Source of the DNA: Tritrichomonas musculus
Taxonomy: Eukaryota; Parabasalia; Tritrichomonadida; Tritrichomonadidae
Direction: 5' to 3'
NCBI GenBank assembly: GCA_039105265.1
Contig: JAPFFF010000003.1
Location: forward strand, 3,968,001 to 4,032,000
Length of the DNA stretch: 64,000 bases
Position 1 is the stretch's first letter; the number at the start of each line of letters is the position of its first letter. The notes beneath the pieces are model-generated. The model worked only from the letters and a program-made list of their open reading frames with translations. It ran no database searches and was not told where the DNA came from. Below are positions 31,141 to 40,939 of the stretch, in pieces. The position numbers and the translations under genes are program-made.

Positions 31141-31619
31141 ATTCTAGTGAATGATGAACTTATTGATCACAAAAAATCATGTGAAAACCTCTATTGCAAA
31201 ATATGTGAAAAGATCCCAAGGCATAAAAGATTCTCATCAGAGCAAAATAATGAAATGTATGAAAGCATAATAAGTAGTATATAGGAGAATGTTTTTCATT
31301 TCCACTGGAGAAGAGCAATTGACTTCAGTAGAAGGAATTCTAATATATATAAATTTTGCAAAGAAATGTTCCCCGTGTCTTCAGAAGAATTCATATCCAT
31401 ATGAAATAGACAAGAAAGGAAAAGAATGGTCAAATGTCATATAAATGCTTTCATTAAGATATATGAAGAGTCCGATGATGTGAATTTTGCGACACTTGGA
31501 TTATTCTTTCCTGGTAGAAATGGGAATCAAGTTTATAATCAATATCGCAAACTCTTGGCAGTAGGAGGAATCAAAGAAATGCAGTACGAAGATGATTAAA
31601 TTCCATTTGATATGTATGA
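31141..31619 (+). pseudogene. Decayed gene fragment, Myb/homeodomain-like end
   Basis: This stretch is GC-richer than its flanks and reads as protein in short pieces across frames: VFHFHWRRAIDFSRRNSN...EEFISI and later GLFFPGRNGNQVYNQYRKLL. The last piece has the helix-turn-helix style of SANT/Myb-like domains found in trichomonad mobile-element proteins. Several stops and shifts break it. Confidence 0.4.
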
Positions 31620-31790
31620 GCATTGTTAATTTTTGCCAACAGCATAAGTATTTTAGCTCATTAACTAACTGATTAAATTTATATTGTGACTATAAAATAA
31701 AAGTAAAGCTGTATATAAAAAAAAATAGCAAAGATTGAAGATTATTTTGTGGAGGGCTTCTTTAAATTCATCAATATATGACATAGTAGG

Positions 31791-32125
31791 TTATTTGGGT
31801 GATGTACTTAACTTCTTTGGTGATGCAAATCCGGATCTTGACTGCTTCTTTGGAACTTCTTTAACTTCTTTCTTCTTATGCTTCTCAAGATAGACACATG
31901 CTGGACCTTGTTGAGGCTTTGGTACTTTGTCACGCTTCTTCTTCTGGATTTCAACAACTTCATCATCATTGGTATCAACATGCATCTTCTTTTTCTAGGA
32001 CGCATCTGATTTCAGAGTTCACCTTCGTTCTTCATCTTCTTGTTGTAAACGATTCTATGTATCTCCTCTCTTCATCCAAACCTTAGAGGTGTTGTTCATC
32101 TGACCGATTCTGTATTCATCTGAAA
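31791..32125 (-). pseudogene. Decayed basic-protein fragment
   Basis: The longest open part (31985-31791, 64 codons) encodes a Lys-rich tail ending ASPKKLSTSPK. Upstream, the same sense continues with stops (IGQMNNTSKVWMKRGDT, then LQQEDEERR). The composition is coding-like but broken in at least three places. No family is recognised; it is probably part of a mobile element. Confidence 0.4.
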
Positions 32126-32781
32126 AAATGATTTATTTGATACTAACATCTGACCAAGTCAAGAATTTGAAAACCATAACTTTTCCATTTTTTCCTAAGA
32201 AAAACTTAGGAAAAAATGGTATTTATAACGATATAAGGAAATTAGTGAAAAAATTTCAACCTTTTCTGCTATAGTTTTTCAGATATGTTTTTACTTGATT
32301 GAAAAAGATTTTCATACGTTTTTTCTGAATCAAGTTTCATAACTACTTGTGTGCTCTTGGGAGGACCAAATATTTTTTTACTATCTTGAATTTATTTTGT
32401 GTTATTAGTAAGCGATTCTTTCCCTGAGCATTATATTTAAAGACAAATTTAAGATATTCTTTTATATTTACTTTCAGAATCTTGTTGAATATTTAGTGAT
32501 AATAATATTCTTTTTATCAATGTTGAAAAAATGTTTATTTATTTGCATACTTTTTCCTGGCAGTTGCTGAGAAGCCAAATGGAAATTGTTCACTAGCAAT
32601 ATTGCAGTACAGCTTGCTGTAATATCCCTAATCACTTGATCCTCCTCAAACAAAAGGTTAATATTTTCACAATCTGGTATAACAATTTAATCTTATTTAT
32701 TTGCATTTATTTAGATCTTTTTTTTAAGTAAATGTCTATGCAAACTTTTAGACAAAGGAAAAGAAATAAAAACAAATTCAA

Positions 32782-32982
32782 TTGCATCTTCTTGGAAAAA
32801 AACATATTAATCAGGTTGAAATGTGTTATGAACACATTTTAACCCAAATTATTCATATTAATCCTTATCCTATTTCTGAAGATAATATGATTGTTTTCTT
32901 TGCTTATTTAAAAGAAAATCACTTAAGTTATTCAAGACACCAGCAGTATATATATTCACTAATTCATTATCTTTCTGCATAA
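32782..32982 (+). pseudogene. Tyrosine-recombinase N-terminal (SAM-like) fragment
   Basis: The reading frame, without ATG, gives YPISEDNMIVFFAYLKENHL then SYSRHQQYIYSLIHYLSA. This pattern (Pro-x-S/T, hydrophobic helix, Y-L-K, then S-x-x-x-x-x-Y helix) is that of the core-binding domain of tyrosine recombinases. The catalytic domain is absent, so it is a remnant, possibly of a Crypton-like element. Confidence 0.4.
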
Positions 32983-33136
32983 AAAGGATGTCATCTTTTA
33001 TCATAAAAAAGTCCTTTTGCAATAAAATTGAATGTTTCTTCAATTATAATTGGATTACTAGCTTCTGTTTTTTCTATATTATATCTCCATTTTGATTAAT
33101 CATGTAAAAAGGTTTGTTTAATAATTGGATACTGAT

Positions 33137-33385
33137 CTATATATTACATCTTGGGACAATTCTTCCCAGATTTGATTGATTTCTTTTATTGCTATGAACT
33201 TTTTTCCCTTTTTCCCAAGATTTGGAAAACCACTTAATAAATACTCTTGGTTTAAACTCTAGTGATAAAGTAGAAGACAAAAGTTTTCGATGGTCTTTCA
33301 AGAGAATCAAGATTTGATATTTCCTTATATCTTTGAAAGAATCAATTTCTTTGCGAATTTGTCCAATACAGGCTGCGCATTTCAA
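33137..33385 (-). pseudogene. ORF fragment of a decayed mobile-element gene
   Basis: The frame FKDIRKYQILILLKDHRKL ... VFIKWFSKSWEKGKKVHSNKRNQ looks protein-like but its apparent start lies inside the hairpin repeat at 33369-33465. It is best read as a remnant cut by that repeat. Family unknown. Confidence 0.3.
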
Positions 33386-33465
33386 ATCGGCCCTTTTAAC
33401 GGATATTTGACCATAATTTGGCCTTTAAAAGTGCTAAAAAGGGCCGATTTGAAATGCGCAGCCTG
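33369..33465. mobile_element. 97-bp hairpin mini-element
   Basis: Two perfect inverted arms of 29 bp (33369-33397 and 33437-33465), starting caggctgcgcatttcaaatc, enclose a 39-bp loop. The arms are unusually GC-rich here. A diverged copy in the opposite orientation lies at about 56282-56350. Such short perfect hairpins behave like tiny MITEs or could yield double-stranded RNA if transcribed. Confidence 0.8.
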
Positions 33466-33695
33466 TAAGAACAACAACAATAAACCAATTTTTCTTTGGC
33501 TAAATCAATGATCCTTCAACGAAAAACATATAATATCATTTAATTTTGATATATTTAACTTGAAATGCTAACAATTTTCCTTTTAATACAGTTTTTATTA
33601 TTACATAAATGAAATTCTCAAAATGTGAAAAAACTGAAAAAGTTAATGATAAAGAAAAACCTACCTAAATTTTTAAACGTCTCCCTATTCAAAAC

Positions 33696-35408
33696 ATGGT
33701 TGAGGAACCAGAGAAACAAGAAGAATTATTTTCACTTATCTATAACTCGACACCATTATCAATATCTAAATTCAAATTCGCGCTATATTCAGAAAAATTT
33801 CGATCAATTCCAGAATTTTTAACATCAGATTCACTAACAGTCACTGGCGATGCACCTTTAGCTGTCTTCAGTGAATTCGTTAAAGGCGCTCAAGGATATC
33901 CAATTGATCTAAAAGATGAATATATTTATGATTTATTGGCTTTATGCGAAGAGTGGCAAACACCAACCCTTAATGAAATAATAATTCACCACATAAAACA
34001 GAAGCCAGATTATGACCAAATATGCGAACGTGTGTCTCAAATGCAAACCGAGTCTCTACCTTCTTCAGATTTAGAAGAGATCTTGGCCAATAATCTAAAC
34101 GTTGTATTAAATCTACCTTCTTTTCAAAATTTCCCACTTCCTGTTATTGCACGCATTTTAAGCAATCCTGAAATTGTAGTTGATGCTCATTTGTTATACA
34201 GTTTTATAATGACTATGTTTTCAAAATATGGAGCAGAAGCTTCTGTTTTAGCTCCATCTCTTGACATAAGAAAGTTAACTGCTGAAGAAGCTCAACAATT
34301 TTTGAGCTCACCTAATCTTGTTCCATCATTTCTCAATCAATCCCTTGTACCAATAACAGTACAAATGATGCATGATAACGAACAACTTCAACAAAGAATC
34401 AACAAGACAGATAATTTACTTAAGTCAGTTTTCGATAGACTTGATCAAATTGAAAGCAAGGTTCAAAATGGTAATTTTGATAATATTGAATTTTCAAACA
34501 ACAATACAGCTTCTAACCAAAATAGTAATAATAGTAATAACAATAATGATAACTCTAATCCAGAGCTTTCAAATCGTATTCTTGAATTAGAGACAATAAT
34601 TTCTAACAACAACAGAGCAATTGAAAGTATTCAAGCGCAACTTGCTGAACAACAAAAAACGTTTAAAGAGCAGTTGGATGAAATTGAAAAGAAAGCTCAT
34701 CGTGATGTTCGAAAAACAAATAAAATCGTTAACGGCTTAACTCGAAAAGCAGTTGCATATGACAAACTTTTTAATGAAGTCAAAGTTGAACAAAACAACG
34801 CAAGAAATGGAATTGCAGATATCTCAAAAGTTGCGAATAATCTTCAAAACGAGATTATGGCACTCAAAACTAAAATGAAACAAATCAAAACAGTTGATTT
34901 AAGCTTTTCTGGTCGCCCATTTTATGGAATAATGAAAACATTATCTGTTGAAGCGAATCAAAATGCTCATCTTGCTGGAATTGTCAATATTACAGCCTCA
35001 TCAAGTGATCACAATGAAGCATATCAAGTTATAGATATGGATTGGGATGATCTCTTCTTTACGGAAAATAAAGCTAATCAATGGATACAATTTGACTTTA
35101 AAGAAAAATCGGTTAAACTTGATCACTATACAATTAAAACTCACAAATTCCCAAGCAATTTCCCTCATCTCAAATACTGGGTTATTGAGGGATCAAACGA
35201 TGAAAACAGTTGGGATGAAATTGACAGAAGGGCGATTACTGTTTTAAATGGCAAAAATAAGTTCCAAACTTTCCCATGCAAAAAAGCAGATGGCACTTTT
35301 CGCTTTATAAGACTAAGACAGACAGGAATGAACGCAAAAGGTACTTTTGTTCTTGCTTTAACAAACATTGAATTGTTTGGTCAGCTTTACATTCCAGGAG
35401 AAGAATAA
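33696..35408 (+). CDS. BTB-like/coiled-coil/F5-8C (discoidin) domain protein, 570 aa
   Basis: Residues 15-105 resemble the diverged BTB/POZ module of trichomonads (KFKFALYSEKFRSIPEFL, then DLLALCEEWQTPTLNE), followed by a BACK-like helical part. An Asn-rich stretch (about 270-295) and a long coiled coil (295-405) follow. Residues 410-565 form a discoidin/F5-8C jelly roll with the family signatures NQWIQFDFKEKSVKLDHY, LKYWVIEGSND and FIRLRQTG. No signal peptide is seen, so it is cytosolic. The same layout is a large family in trichomonads; the function is unknown, perhaps a Cullin-3-type adaptor or a structural protein. The ATG follows TATTCAAAAC, a plausible Inr. Confidence 0.8.
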   Translation: MVEEPEKQEELFSLIYNSTPLSISKFKFALYSEKFRSIPEFLTSDSLTVTGDAPLAVFSEFVKGAQGYPIDLKDEYIYDLLALCEEWQTPTLNEIIIHHIKQKPDYDQICERVSQMQTESLPSSDLEEILANNLNVVLNLPSFQNFPLPVIARILSNPEIVVDAHLLYSFIMTMFSKYGAEASVLAPSLDIRKLTAEEAQQFLSSPNLVPSFLNQSLVPITVQMMHDNEQLQQRINKTDNLLKSVFDRLDQIESKVQNGNFDNIEFSNNNTASNQNSNNSNNNNDNSNPELSNRILELETIISNNNRAIESIQAQLAEQQKTFKEQLDEIEKKAHRDVRKTNKIVNGLTRKAVAYDKLFNEVKVEQNNARNGIADISKVANNLQNEIMALKTKMKQIKTVDLSFSGRPFYGIMKTLSVEANQNAHLAGIVNITASSSDHNEAYQVIDMDWDDLFFTENKANQWIQFDFKEKSVKLDHYTIKTHKFPSNFPHLKYWVIEGSNDENSWDEIDRRAITVLNGKNKFQTFPCKKADGTFRFIRLRQTGMNAKGTFVLALTNIELFGQLYIPGEE

Positions 35409-35824
35409 GAAAAATGTTATTTTTCATTTTTCACTAATGTCTTTTCCAATTTATTTATTTTATTTATTTTTTTTTTTCACACACAAAAATTGATTAATAA
35501 AGGATTTATCATATTTATTATGTATCTGATATTTTATGTATATGATTAAAAAGCAAACCTATAATACATAATTAGAAACATGAATAATACCAAACAAATT
35601 AACAGTGCTGCAAAATATTGTTGATGGATTTAATAAAATGAATATTGTAAAATCTTTATCAATTTTTGATTTTTTTTACAACAAAAAAGGGTTTTTTTAA
35701 TATATTTACAACTTCGTTATCTATGATATATAAAATGTTTTATTCACTAAAAATTTTGATTCAAAATGAAAATTTGAATAATTCATTGAATTTTGCCATA
35801 CTAATTCTGAGAAAATTTTTAAAA

Positions 35825-37174
35825 ATGTATGAACAATTTCAACAAAATATACAGGATTATTTTGATAAACTCACTACTGAAAAGTTTGTAAATGGAAATA
35901 TACTCCGTTCTACTTCTGACACAGATTGGCTAATCATCGTTTCTCTTACAGTTTGCAGTGTGAAAGATAAACTTTTTAAAGACTTTCTTCATGAAAGAGA
36001 TTATTTACAAGAGTCCATTGCTTCTGGATATCTCGAAAATTTTGAGAGGTTTAATGATCCACTTATAACCGGATTATTTTATTATTATAAATTTCAAATA
36101 TCACGTCAAATGTCAAAACTCAATCAAATTAAAAACAATATCAAAAATCAATCGGAAAAATCTTTAAGAAATAAATTAATTTCTCTTGCTAAATCCTTTA
36201 ATTGTTATAAACGCTCTTTTAATCCCAAGCAAGCTTTATGTAATGGCGTCAGTGATATATTGAGTACGTTTACACCAAATTCATTGTTCAATTTGCAAGA
36301 AAAAATTAATACATTAAAAGCTAATCTTAATGATACTTTTGTATTTAACGAATTCCAATTAAATGATTTTAAACTCAAAGATTATGAAACAAACATCAAA
36401 AAAACTTTCAATTTTATGTATAAAATGTGCAATTCAAATCGATATGGTAGTAATATCAATCCGAAAATAACTCTTCCAGATGATTTTAAAAATGAAATAA
36501 ATGATATGATAATTAATTTAGATGCAACAATTAATGAAATTCCTCCATTATTTACGCAACTTACACTTCCTCATATCGTTAAAATCGACTTTTTCTTACA
36601 GTGCTCGTGGCTAGTTTCACTTGTTTATTCTACAATTGCACATCCTCCGGTACAAACTTTCAAAGAGGCTTATCTTCCTGATGAAAGAACCCTTCCTGAA
36701 GGTTCATTTAGCAAACTTCCTTTAGATAATGAAATTAGAATGGTAAAAATAATTGATCAAATGGGTAGAAAGAGACAACTAGAATTTGAAAATGCAATCG
36801 AAATATTAGACACCTGGCGTTCTGAGTTAAATAAGTTTGATGAACGATATAAAAAATTATATTTTGCAAAGCAAGAGAATAAAAATATTATCGATATAAT
36901 TGAGTCTAAACAATTATCTGAAGATGAAGATTCTGATGCAGAACTTCAGGAAATAACTTTCATTTTCCCTGATGAATTTTCTGCTTTTAAAGAAACTTTA
37001 GAAAACGGAGGAATGAAGAAAATTAAAGAAATTATTGATAAAAAAATTATAGGCTACTTTAAGAAACTAACTGAAGAAAATGAATGTTTTAATCTTGAAG
37101 AAGAAGAGGAAGATGAAGCAGAGCTAGAAGAAGAGGAAGAAGAGGAGGAATATAAAGGCGAAAAAGATGAGTAG
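35825..37174 (+). CDS. Hypothetical helical protein with acidic tail, 449 aa
   Basis: The open frame reaches back to a TTG at 35666, with ATGs at 35723, 35744 and 35825. The last is preferred because it is where hydrophobic AT-rich translation ends and regular coding begins (MYEQFQQNIQDYFDK). The protein is mostly alpha-helical with no membrane segment. A conserved-looking LPHIVKIDFFLQCSWLVSL stretch lies near residue 255, and the last 30 residues are almost all Glu/Asp. No family is recognised. Acidic tails of this sort are common in histone chaperones and RNA-associated proteins, but nothing else supports such a role. Confidence 0.65.
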   Translation: MYEQFQQNIQDYFDKLTTEKFVNGNILRSTSDTDWLIIVSLTVCSVKDKLFKDFLHERDYLQESIASGYLENFERFNDPLITGLFYYYKFQISRQMSKLNQIKNNIKNQSEKSLRNKLISLAKSFNCYKRSFNPKQALCNGVSDILSTFTPNSLFNLQEKINTLKANLNDTFVFNEFQLNDFKLKDYETNIKKTFNFMYKMCNSNRYGSNINPKITLPDDFKNEINDMIINLDATINEIPPLFTQLTLPHIVKIDFFLQCSWLVSLVYSTIAHPPVQTFKEAYLPDERTLPEGSFSKLPLDNEIRMVKIIDQMGRKRQLEFENAIEILDTWRSELNKFDERYKKLYFAKQENKNIIDIIESKQLSEDEDSDAELQEITFIFPDEFSAFKETLENGGMKKIKEIIDKKIIGYFKKLTEENECFNLEEEEEDEAELEEEEEEEEYKGEKDE

Positions 37175-37681
37175 TTTTTGAATTATTAAGATATTAAAAT
37201 TTATATATATTTTTATTATTTTTAAGTTTTTCTTTTTAAATTGTTTAACATAAAACAGAAAATTATGCCGTTCCAACAATTTACTGGATTCAAAAAAAAA
37301 AAAAATACTAGAACTGGGCACATTCTAGGTACCAATATTAAAAATAATTAAAGGTAATATTCAACATTATAGCTTTATTTTTCGATATTCTTTAGGTACT
37401 TAGTTCATGAGCAAATGTTGAAAGTTTGGTACTATTTTATATCCATCATTTTGTTAATGCTCAAAAAGAATCATTTATACTTTTTAACTTCCAATTAAAT
37501 GGTAATACCAGTACAAAGAGTACTGTTTTGCTTGCAAATAGGTAATAAGGATTATATCTAGTGGCTACAATTATCATATCATCTATTCATTTGATGTTAT
37601 ACAGTTTTCTGAATGAAAAAAATAGATTCATATTCAATTTATTCGTTTTTTCATGTTTTTTCTCAATCATCAATTTTTTCA
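37175..37681. other. Intergenic, no feature seen
   Basis: About 500 bp including an A-run at 37293-37306. GC is slightly above background, but there is no ORF or repeat I can support. Confidence 0.4.
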
Positions 37682-38011
37682 ATGTCTGGAAAGAAAGACA
37701 AGAAAGAAAAGAAAGATAAGAAAGAAAAGAAGGAGAAGAAGGAAAAGAAGGATAAGAAGGATAGCTCATCATCCTCATCATCCTCATCATCATCAGATGA
37801 CGAATTTGAACATGGCCACCATGGAGCTCCAGGTGAACATCCACCAGGTCCTCCAGGCGAACACCCACCAGGTCCACCACCAGAAGATACAAGAGTTGCT
37901 GCTGCTTCAGGACCTGGCGGTAATGTTGACGCTTCAGTTAACATACCACAATCTGGATCAAATCCACAGTACCCACCTGGATATAGTGAAAATGGAATCG
38001 TTAAACATTAA
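37682..38011 (+). CDS. Low-complexity Lys/Ser/Pro-rich protein, 109 aa
   Basis: The ATG at 37682 follows TTTTTTCA and gives MSGKKDKKEKKDKK, a strictly alternating Lys/Glu/Asp block, then eleven serines, an acidic step, a Gly/Pro/His segment with two copies of GEHPPGPP, and a Gly/Asn/Pro tail. The whole chain should be disordered. The charge block could bind nucleic acid or act as a nuclear localisation signal. No family. The 5'-extended frame from 37613 is hydrophobic AT-rich sequence and is rejected. Confidence 0.65.
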   Translation: MSGKKDKKEKKDKKEKKEKKEKKDKKDSSSSSSSSSSSDDEFEHGHHGAPGEHPPGPPGEHPPGPPPEDTRVAAASGPGGNVDASVNIPQSGSNPQYPPGYSENGIVKH

Positions 38012-38243
38012 ATTTTAAATTCATAAAAAATATCATATGAACATGATTTAACACATTTCATAAATTATTTAAGAATTAATATTTTAAACTTTTTTAATAG
38101 CTGTATTGAACAAACACCGATTTAATGATTAAGAACTTTTTTTTGCAAACAATAATGCATCTAAAGATATATCAGATAGTATATATGACTAATTGAAACT
38201 CCCTGGTTCCAAAAAAAAATATGGTATAACCAAGTCGATCATA

Positions 38244-38267
38244 TTAATGAATAATATTATTCATTAA
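38244..38267. repeat. 24-bp perfect palindrome
   Basis: Both halves (ttaatgaataat and attattcattaa) are exact inverse copies. It lies 220 bp upstream of the Ubl gene. It could be a dimer-binding site or a chance AT palindrome. Confidence 0.5.
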
Positions 38268-38486
38268 AGGAGAACACGTTTTTTATTATTCAATATATAC
38301 TATGAAAAGAGATAGCAAGAATCAGATGAACAATAAATAATCACATTCTTTTTAATTTGTTGAATCTTATGATTTTTTTTTAAATCAAATAAGAATATAC
38401 CAAATATAAGTAGTCATCATATGAATTTTTCATATCAAAGGTCAGAATCTTTTACGTTAAACGAGATTTTTTTAAATTTTCATCAA

Positions 38487-38843
38487 ATGAGTTCTTTTTG
38501 CAACATAATTAAAATAAGGACCACAACAGGAACTCTTCATTATTATCAAGTTTGCTCAAATGAAAAAATAAAAGACCTAAATAATTATTTATCTGAAATT
38601 TATCAAAATGAAGAACCATTGAAATTTACTTATAAAGGTGTAGATGTGAATGATAATCAACTTCTATCCGAATATATTGGAAAAGCTGAAAATTTATGTT
38701 GTATCGTTCCAATTCGTCGATCTATATTGACAAGAAAAAAATCGATTAAACCACAACAGCATGGATTTAATTTAACACCCGATCCTCGTGAAATAGACCT
38801 ACCGCCACGCCCAGAACTTCAAAACGATACACCAATCAAGTGA
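38487..38843 (+). CDS. Ubiquitin-like domain protein, 118 aa
   Basis: Starting at ATG 38487 (MSSFCNIIKIRTTTGT), residues 6-82 form a beta-grasp pattern: strand, KIKDLNNYLSEIYQ helix, then LKFTYKGVDVNDNQLLSEY, which matches the ubiquitin-like 'F-G/K-x-x-L-x-D-x-x-L' turn. There is no C-terminal Gly-Gly; a basic, Pro-rich tail ends NDTPIK. So it is unlikely to be conjugated and more likely a Ubl adaptor. An in-frame ATG at 38421 adds 22 residues; the inner start is preferred because TCATCAA precedes it and the domain begins there. Confidence 0.6.
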   Translation: MSSFCNIIKIRTTTGTLHYYQVCSNEKIKDLNNYLSEIYQNEEPLKFTYKGVDVNDNQLLSEYIGKAENLCCIVPIRRSILTRKKSIKPQQHGFNLTPDPREIDLPPRPELQNDTPIK

Positions 38844-39238
38844 CTTTTTCCCCATGCTTTAATTAACAACAATTAAATGTAAGATACAGACATCTAGAAA
38901 TGGCAAAAGATAACAACTTACGTTTCAAGTTTGTTTTTTAGATTTCTAATTAACATATTTTATTTTTTCAAATATGATTAATTGAAATAAATCTGTTTAA
39001 TAATTTTGATACATACAGAATATCGAGATAATAATAAAGAATGCTTTTTTTTATTCATAGAAAATTATCTTATTAGATTAGTGGATATTTTTCTGAACCT
39101 TTCGAGCTTTAACCTTGTGGCACTAATTATTTTAATATATTCTAAGTTTGAGGAAAAGCCAACTTCTAAAAGAACAAAACTATATTAGAAATTAATTTTT
39201 CCATTAACCGTTTGAAAAAGTGAAATTACATAAGTGAA
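38844..39238. other. Intergenic, no supported gene
   Basis: The 60-codon ORF at 39006-39188 has no family features and is treated as chance. Confidence 0.4.
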
Positions 39239-39646
39239 ATGAATGTTATCCTTCTCATAATATTAATTTTTTTAACTCTTTATGACTCAATATTAATATT
39301 TGTTCATTCACTTCGATCAATGTGCATTTCTGATTATCAGCTTGATAAAATTGGAGTGTATGAGTTTGTTTCAAAATATAATTCTTATGCAAACTTTTTT
39401 ATGGCTTCAGAGTTTATGCTATTGGTTTTATCTATATCAACACCAGTGTTTTCAGTTTTGTTGTTTTTAACAATGTGTCCAATTTTTTTTTATGAATTTT
39501 TTCTTTATTTAAAAGGAAAATTAAAAATTGAAGTTTTATGGGCAGCAAGATCGCTTACGAAGTTGAAGATAATTTGCATTGTTAAAATATTATTACTTTT
39601 TATGTATATGATTATTTGTATATTAAAATTAATCCGTATAGAATAA
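39239..39646 (+). CDS. Cornichon/Erv14-like ER export receptor, 135 aa
   Basis: Three membrane segments (about 1-25, 55-80, 110-132) are spaced as in the cornichon family, and the length is typical. The first is followed by a soluble turn with DYQLDKIGVYEFVSKYN, matching the family's DY-x-N/D-P-x-x-x-C-x-x-x-N step, then ASEFMLLVL. Family members in other eukaryotes load membrane cargo into COPII vesicles at the ER. Sequence similarity is modest, so another small three-pass protein remains possible. Confidence 0.6.
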   Translation: MNVILLIILIFLTLYDSILIFVHSLRSMCISDYQLDKIGVYEFVSKYNSYANFFMASEFMLLVLSISTPVFSVLLFLTMCPIFFYEFFLYLKGKLKIEVLWAARSLTKLKIICIVKILLLFMYMIICILKLIRIE

Positions 39647-40171
39647 TACAATTATGATTAAATATATAAATTTTATTATTATTGTTTAATAAAAATTTAC
39701 TTTTTGTAAATGATCATAATCAAATTGATTTTGTTAATTAAGAAAAGAATAACTACAGTAGAAAAATTCATCAAGGAATATTTGACAAAATAAGAAACTT
39801 TAATTTCTCAATGAAATATAATTATTTTTTATTTATGGCTAATATCAGGAAATCAATATTTGATCCCTAACTCTGACTAACTAAAAATCATAATATACTC
39901 AACATCTTTTATGAAACAATACGTTTAATTGCTTCTTAATAAAAAAGTATAGAAACGATTGTGCCATAAAAAATCTAAAGAAATGGAAATGAACTCATTA
40001 ATACGACTTTTATCAAAAAAGAAGTCAAATGTAAAATTACATGCAAATTAAAAATTTTTTAGAAAATTAAAATAAAGACATAATTTCAAATTAAATTTAT
40101 GAAATCAATCATATCCATAAAAAACATAGCCTTTGGTTATTTTGCTTTTTGATGATTATTTTTATAAATAA
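39647..40171. other. Intergenic, no feature seen
   Basis: 525 bp of AT-rich DNA between convergent genes. Confidence 0.5.
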
Positions 40172-40726
40172 TTATTGAGAAGGAGCAGCTTGTTTGGAGT
40201 CTGATGTAGAAGATTTTTGACGTAACAAAACTTTAGTTTGTCGAGGAGGCTTTGGTGGCGTTGCTGGAACAAGCAATTTCTTTGTTGGGTCTGGTTTTGC
40301 TTCAATTAATTTCATTAATTTGGCATGCTTCTTTCCAACACGGAAAATCCATGCTTCAAGCTCTGTTTTTGGAATTTTTTCACAAAACCTTTGGAAAACA
40401 TAATTTAATTCTTTCGCGATCATATGGATATAGTCACCTTCAGGATTGTAAGACATTGCGTTTCTCCAAATGAGGTTCATTTCATCTTTCCATCTTTCAA
40501 CTGAAGTGTAGTGATTTTCATCTAAGTGCTTAAGAACTGTGCTCAAATCCATTGGCTTTTTGATTTTATCGTAATAACCAGGTGCATTATCTTTTTCAGG
40601 ATCAACAGGTTTTCTAAAAAAGATAGAAATAGGATAATCCATGATTTTTTTTGTGATTTTAATGCAATAATTCTTCTGTACACCAGAAAGACCTGGTGTT
40701 GAGGATGATACTCTACTTGGTTTCAT
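40172..40726 (-). CDS. Single-bromodomain protein, 184 aa
   Basis: Residues 15-120 form a bromodomain: FRKPVDPEKDNAPGYYDKIKKPMDL gives the ZA loop with the P-x-Y-x-x-x-I-K-x-P-M-D-L signature, and NAMSYN carries the acetyl-lysine-binding asparagine. The tail (145-184) is basic and Pro/Ser-rich, probably a nuclear localisation and interaction region. It should read acetylated histones. It is a short, BET-like or GCN5-like stand-alone reader with no second domain. Such single-bromodomain proteins are known in trichomonads. Confidence 0.9.
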   Translation of the reverse strand: MKPSRVSSSTPGLSGVQKNYCIKITKKIMDYPISIFFRKPVDPEKDNAPGYYDKIKKPMDLSTVLKHLDENHYTSVERWKDEMNLIWRNAMSYNPEGDYIHMIAKELNYVFQRFCEKIPKTELEAWIFRVGKKHAKLMKLIEAKPDPTKKLLVPATPPKPPRQTKVLLRQKSSTSDSKQAAPSQ

Positions 40727-40939
40727 TTGAGAAGAAAAATTGAATAACGATTTAATAATTTCACCTTAATTATTGTCAAATGGATCCCAAAATGGAAAAT
40801 CTAAAATTTCTTGAAATTGAATTTAGACGTATTGATTTATTCATTTACTATACTAGACCATCATCCATAATCTAGTTCATTGTTTTAAATCATATTAAAA
40901 AAAAATTTTTTTAAAAAAATTACAATCTTAATTAACATT

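Noticed and set aside
37613..37681. 23-codon extension of the Lys/Ser/Pro-rich protein
   Set aside because: Hydrophobic AT-rich translation unlike the rest; the inner ATG follows an Inr-like TCA.
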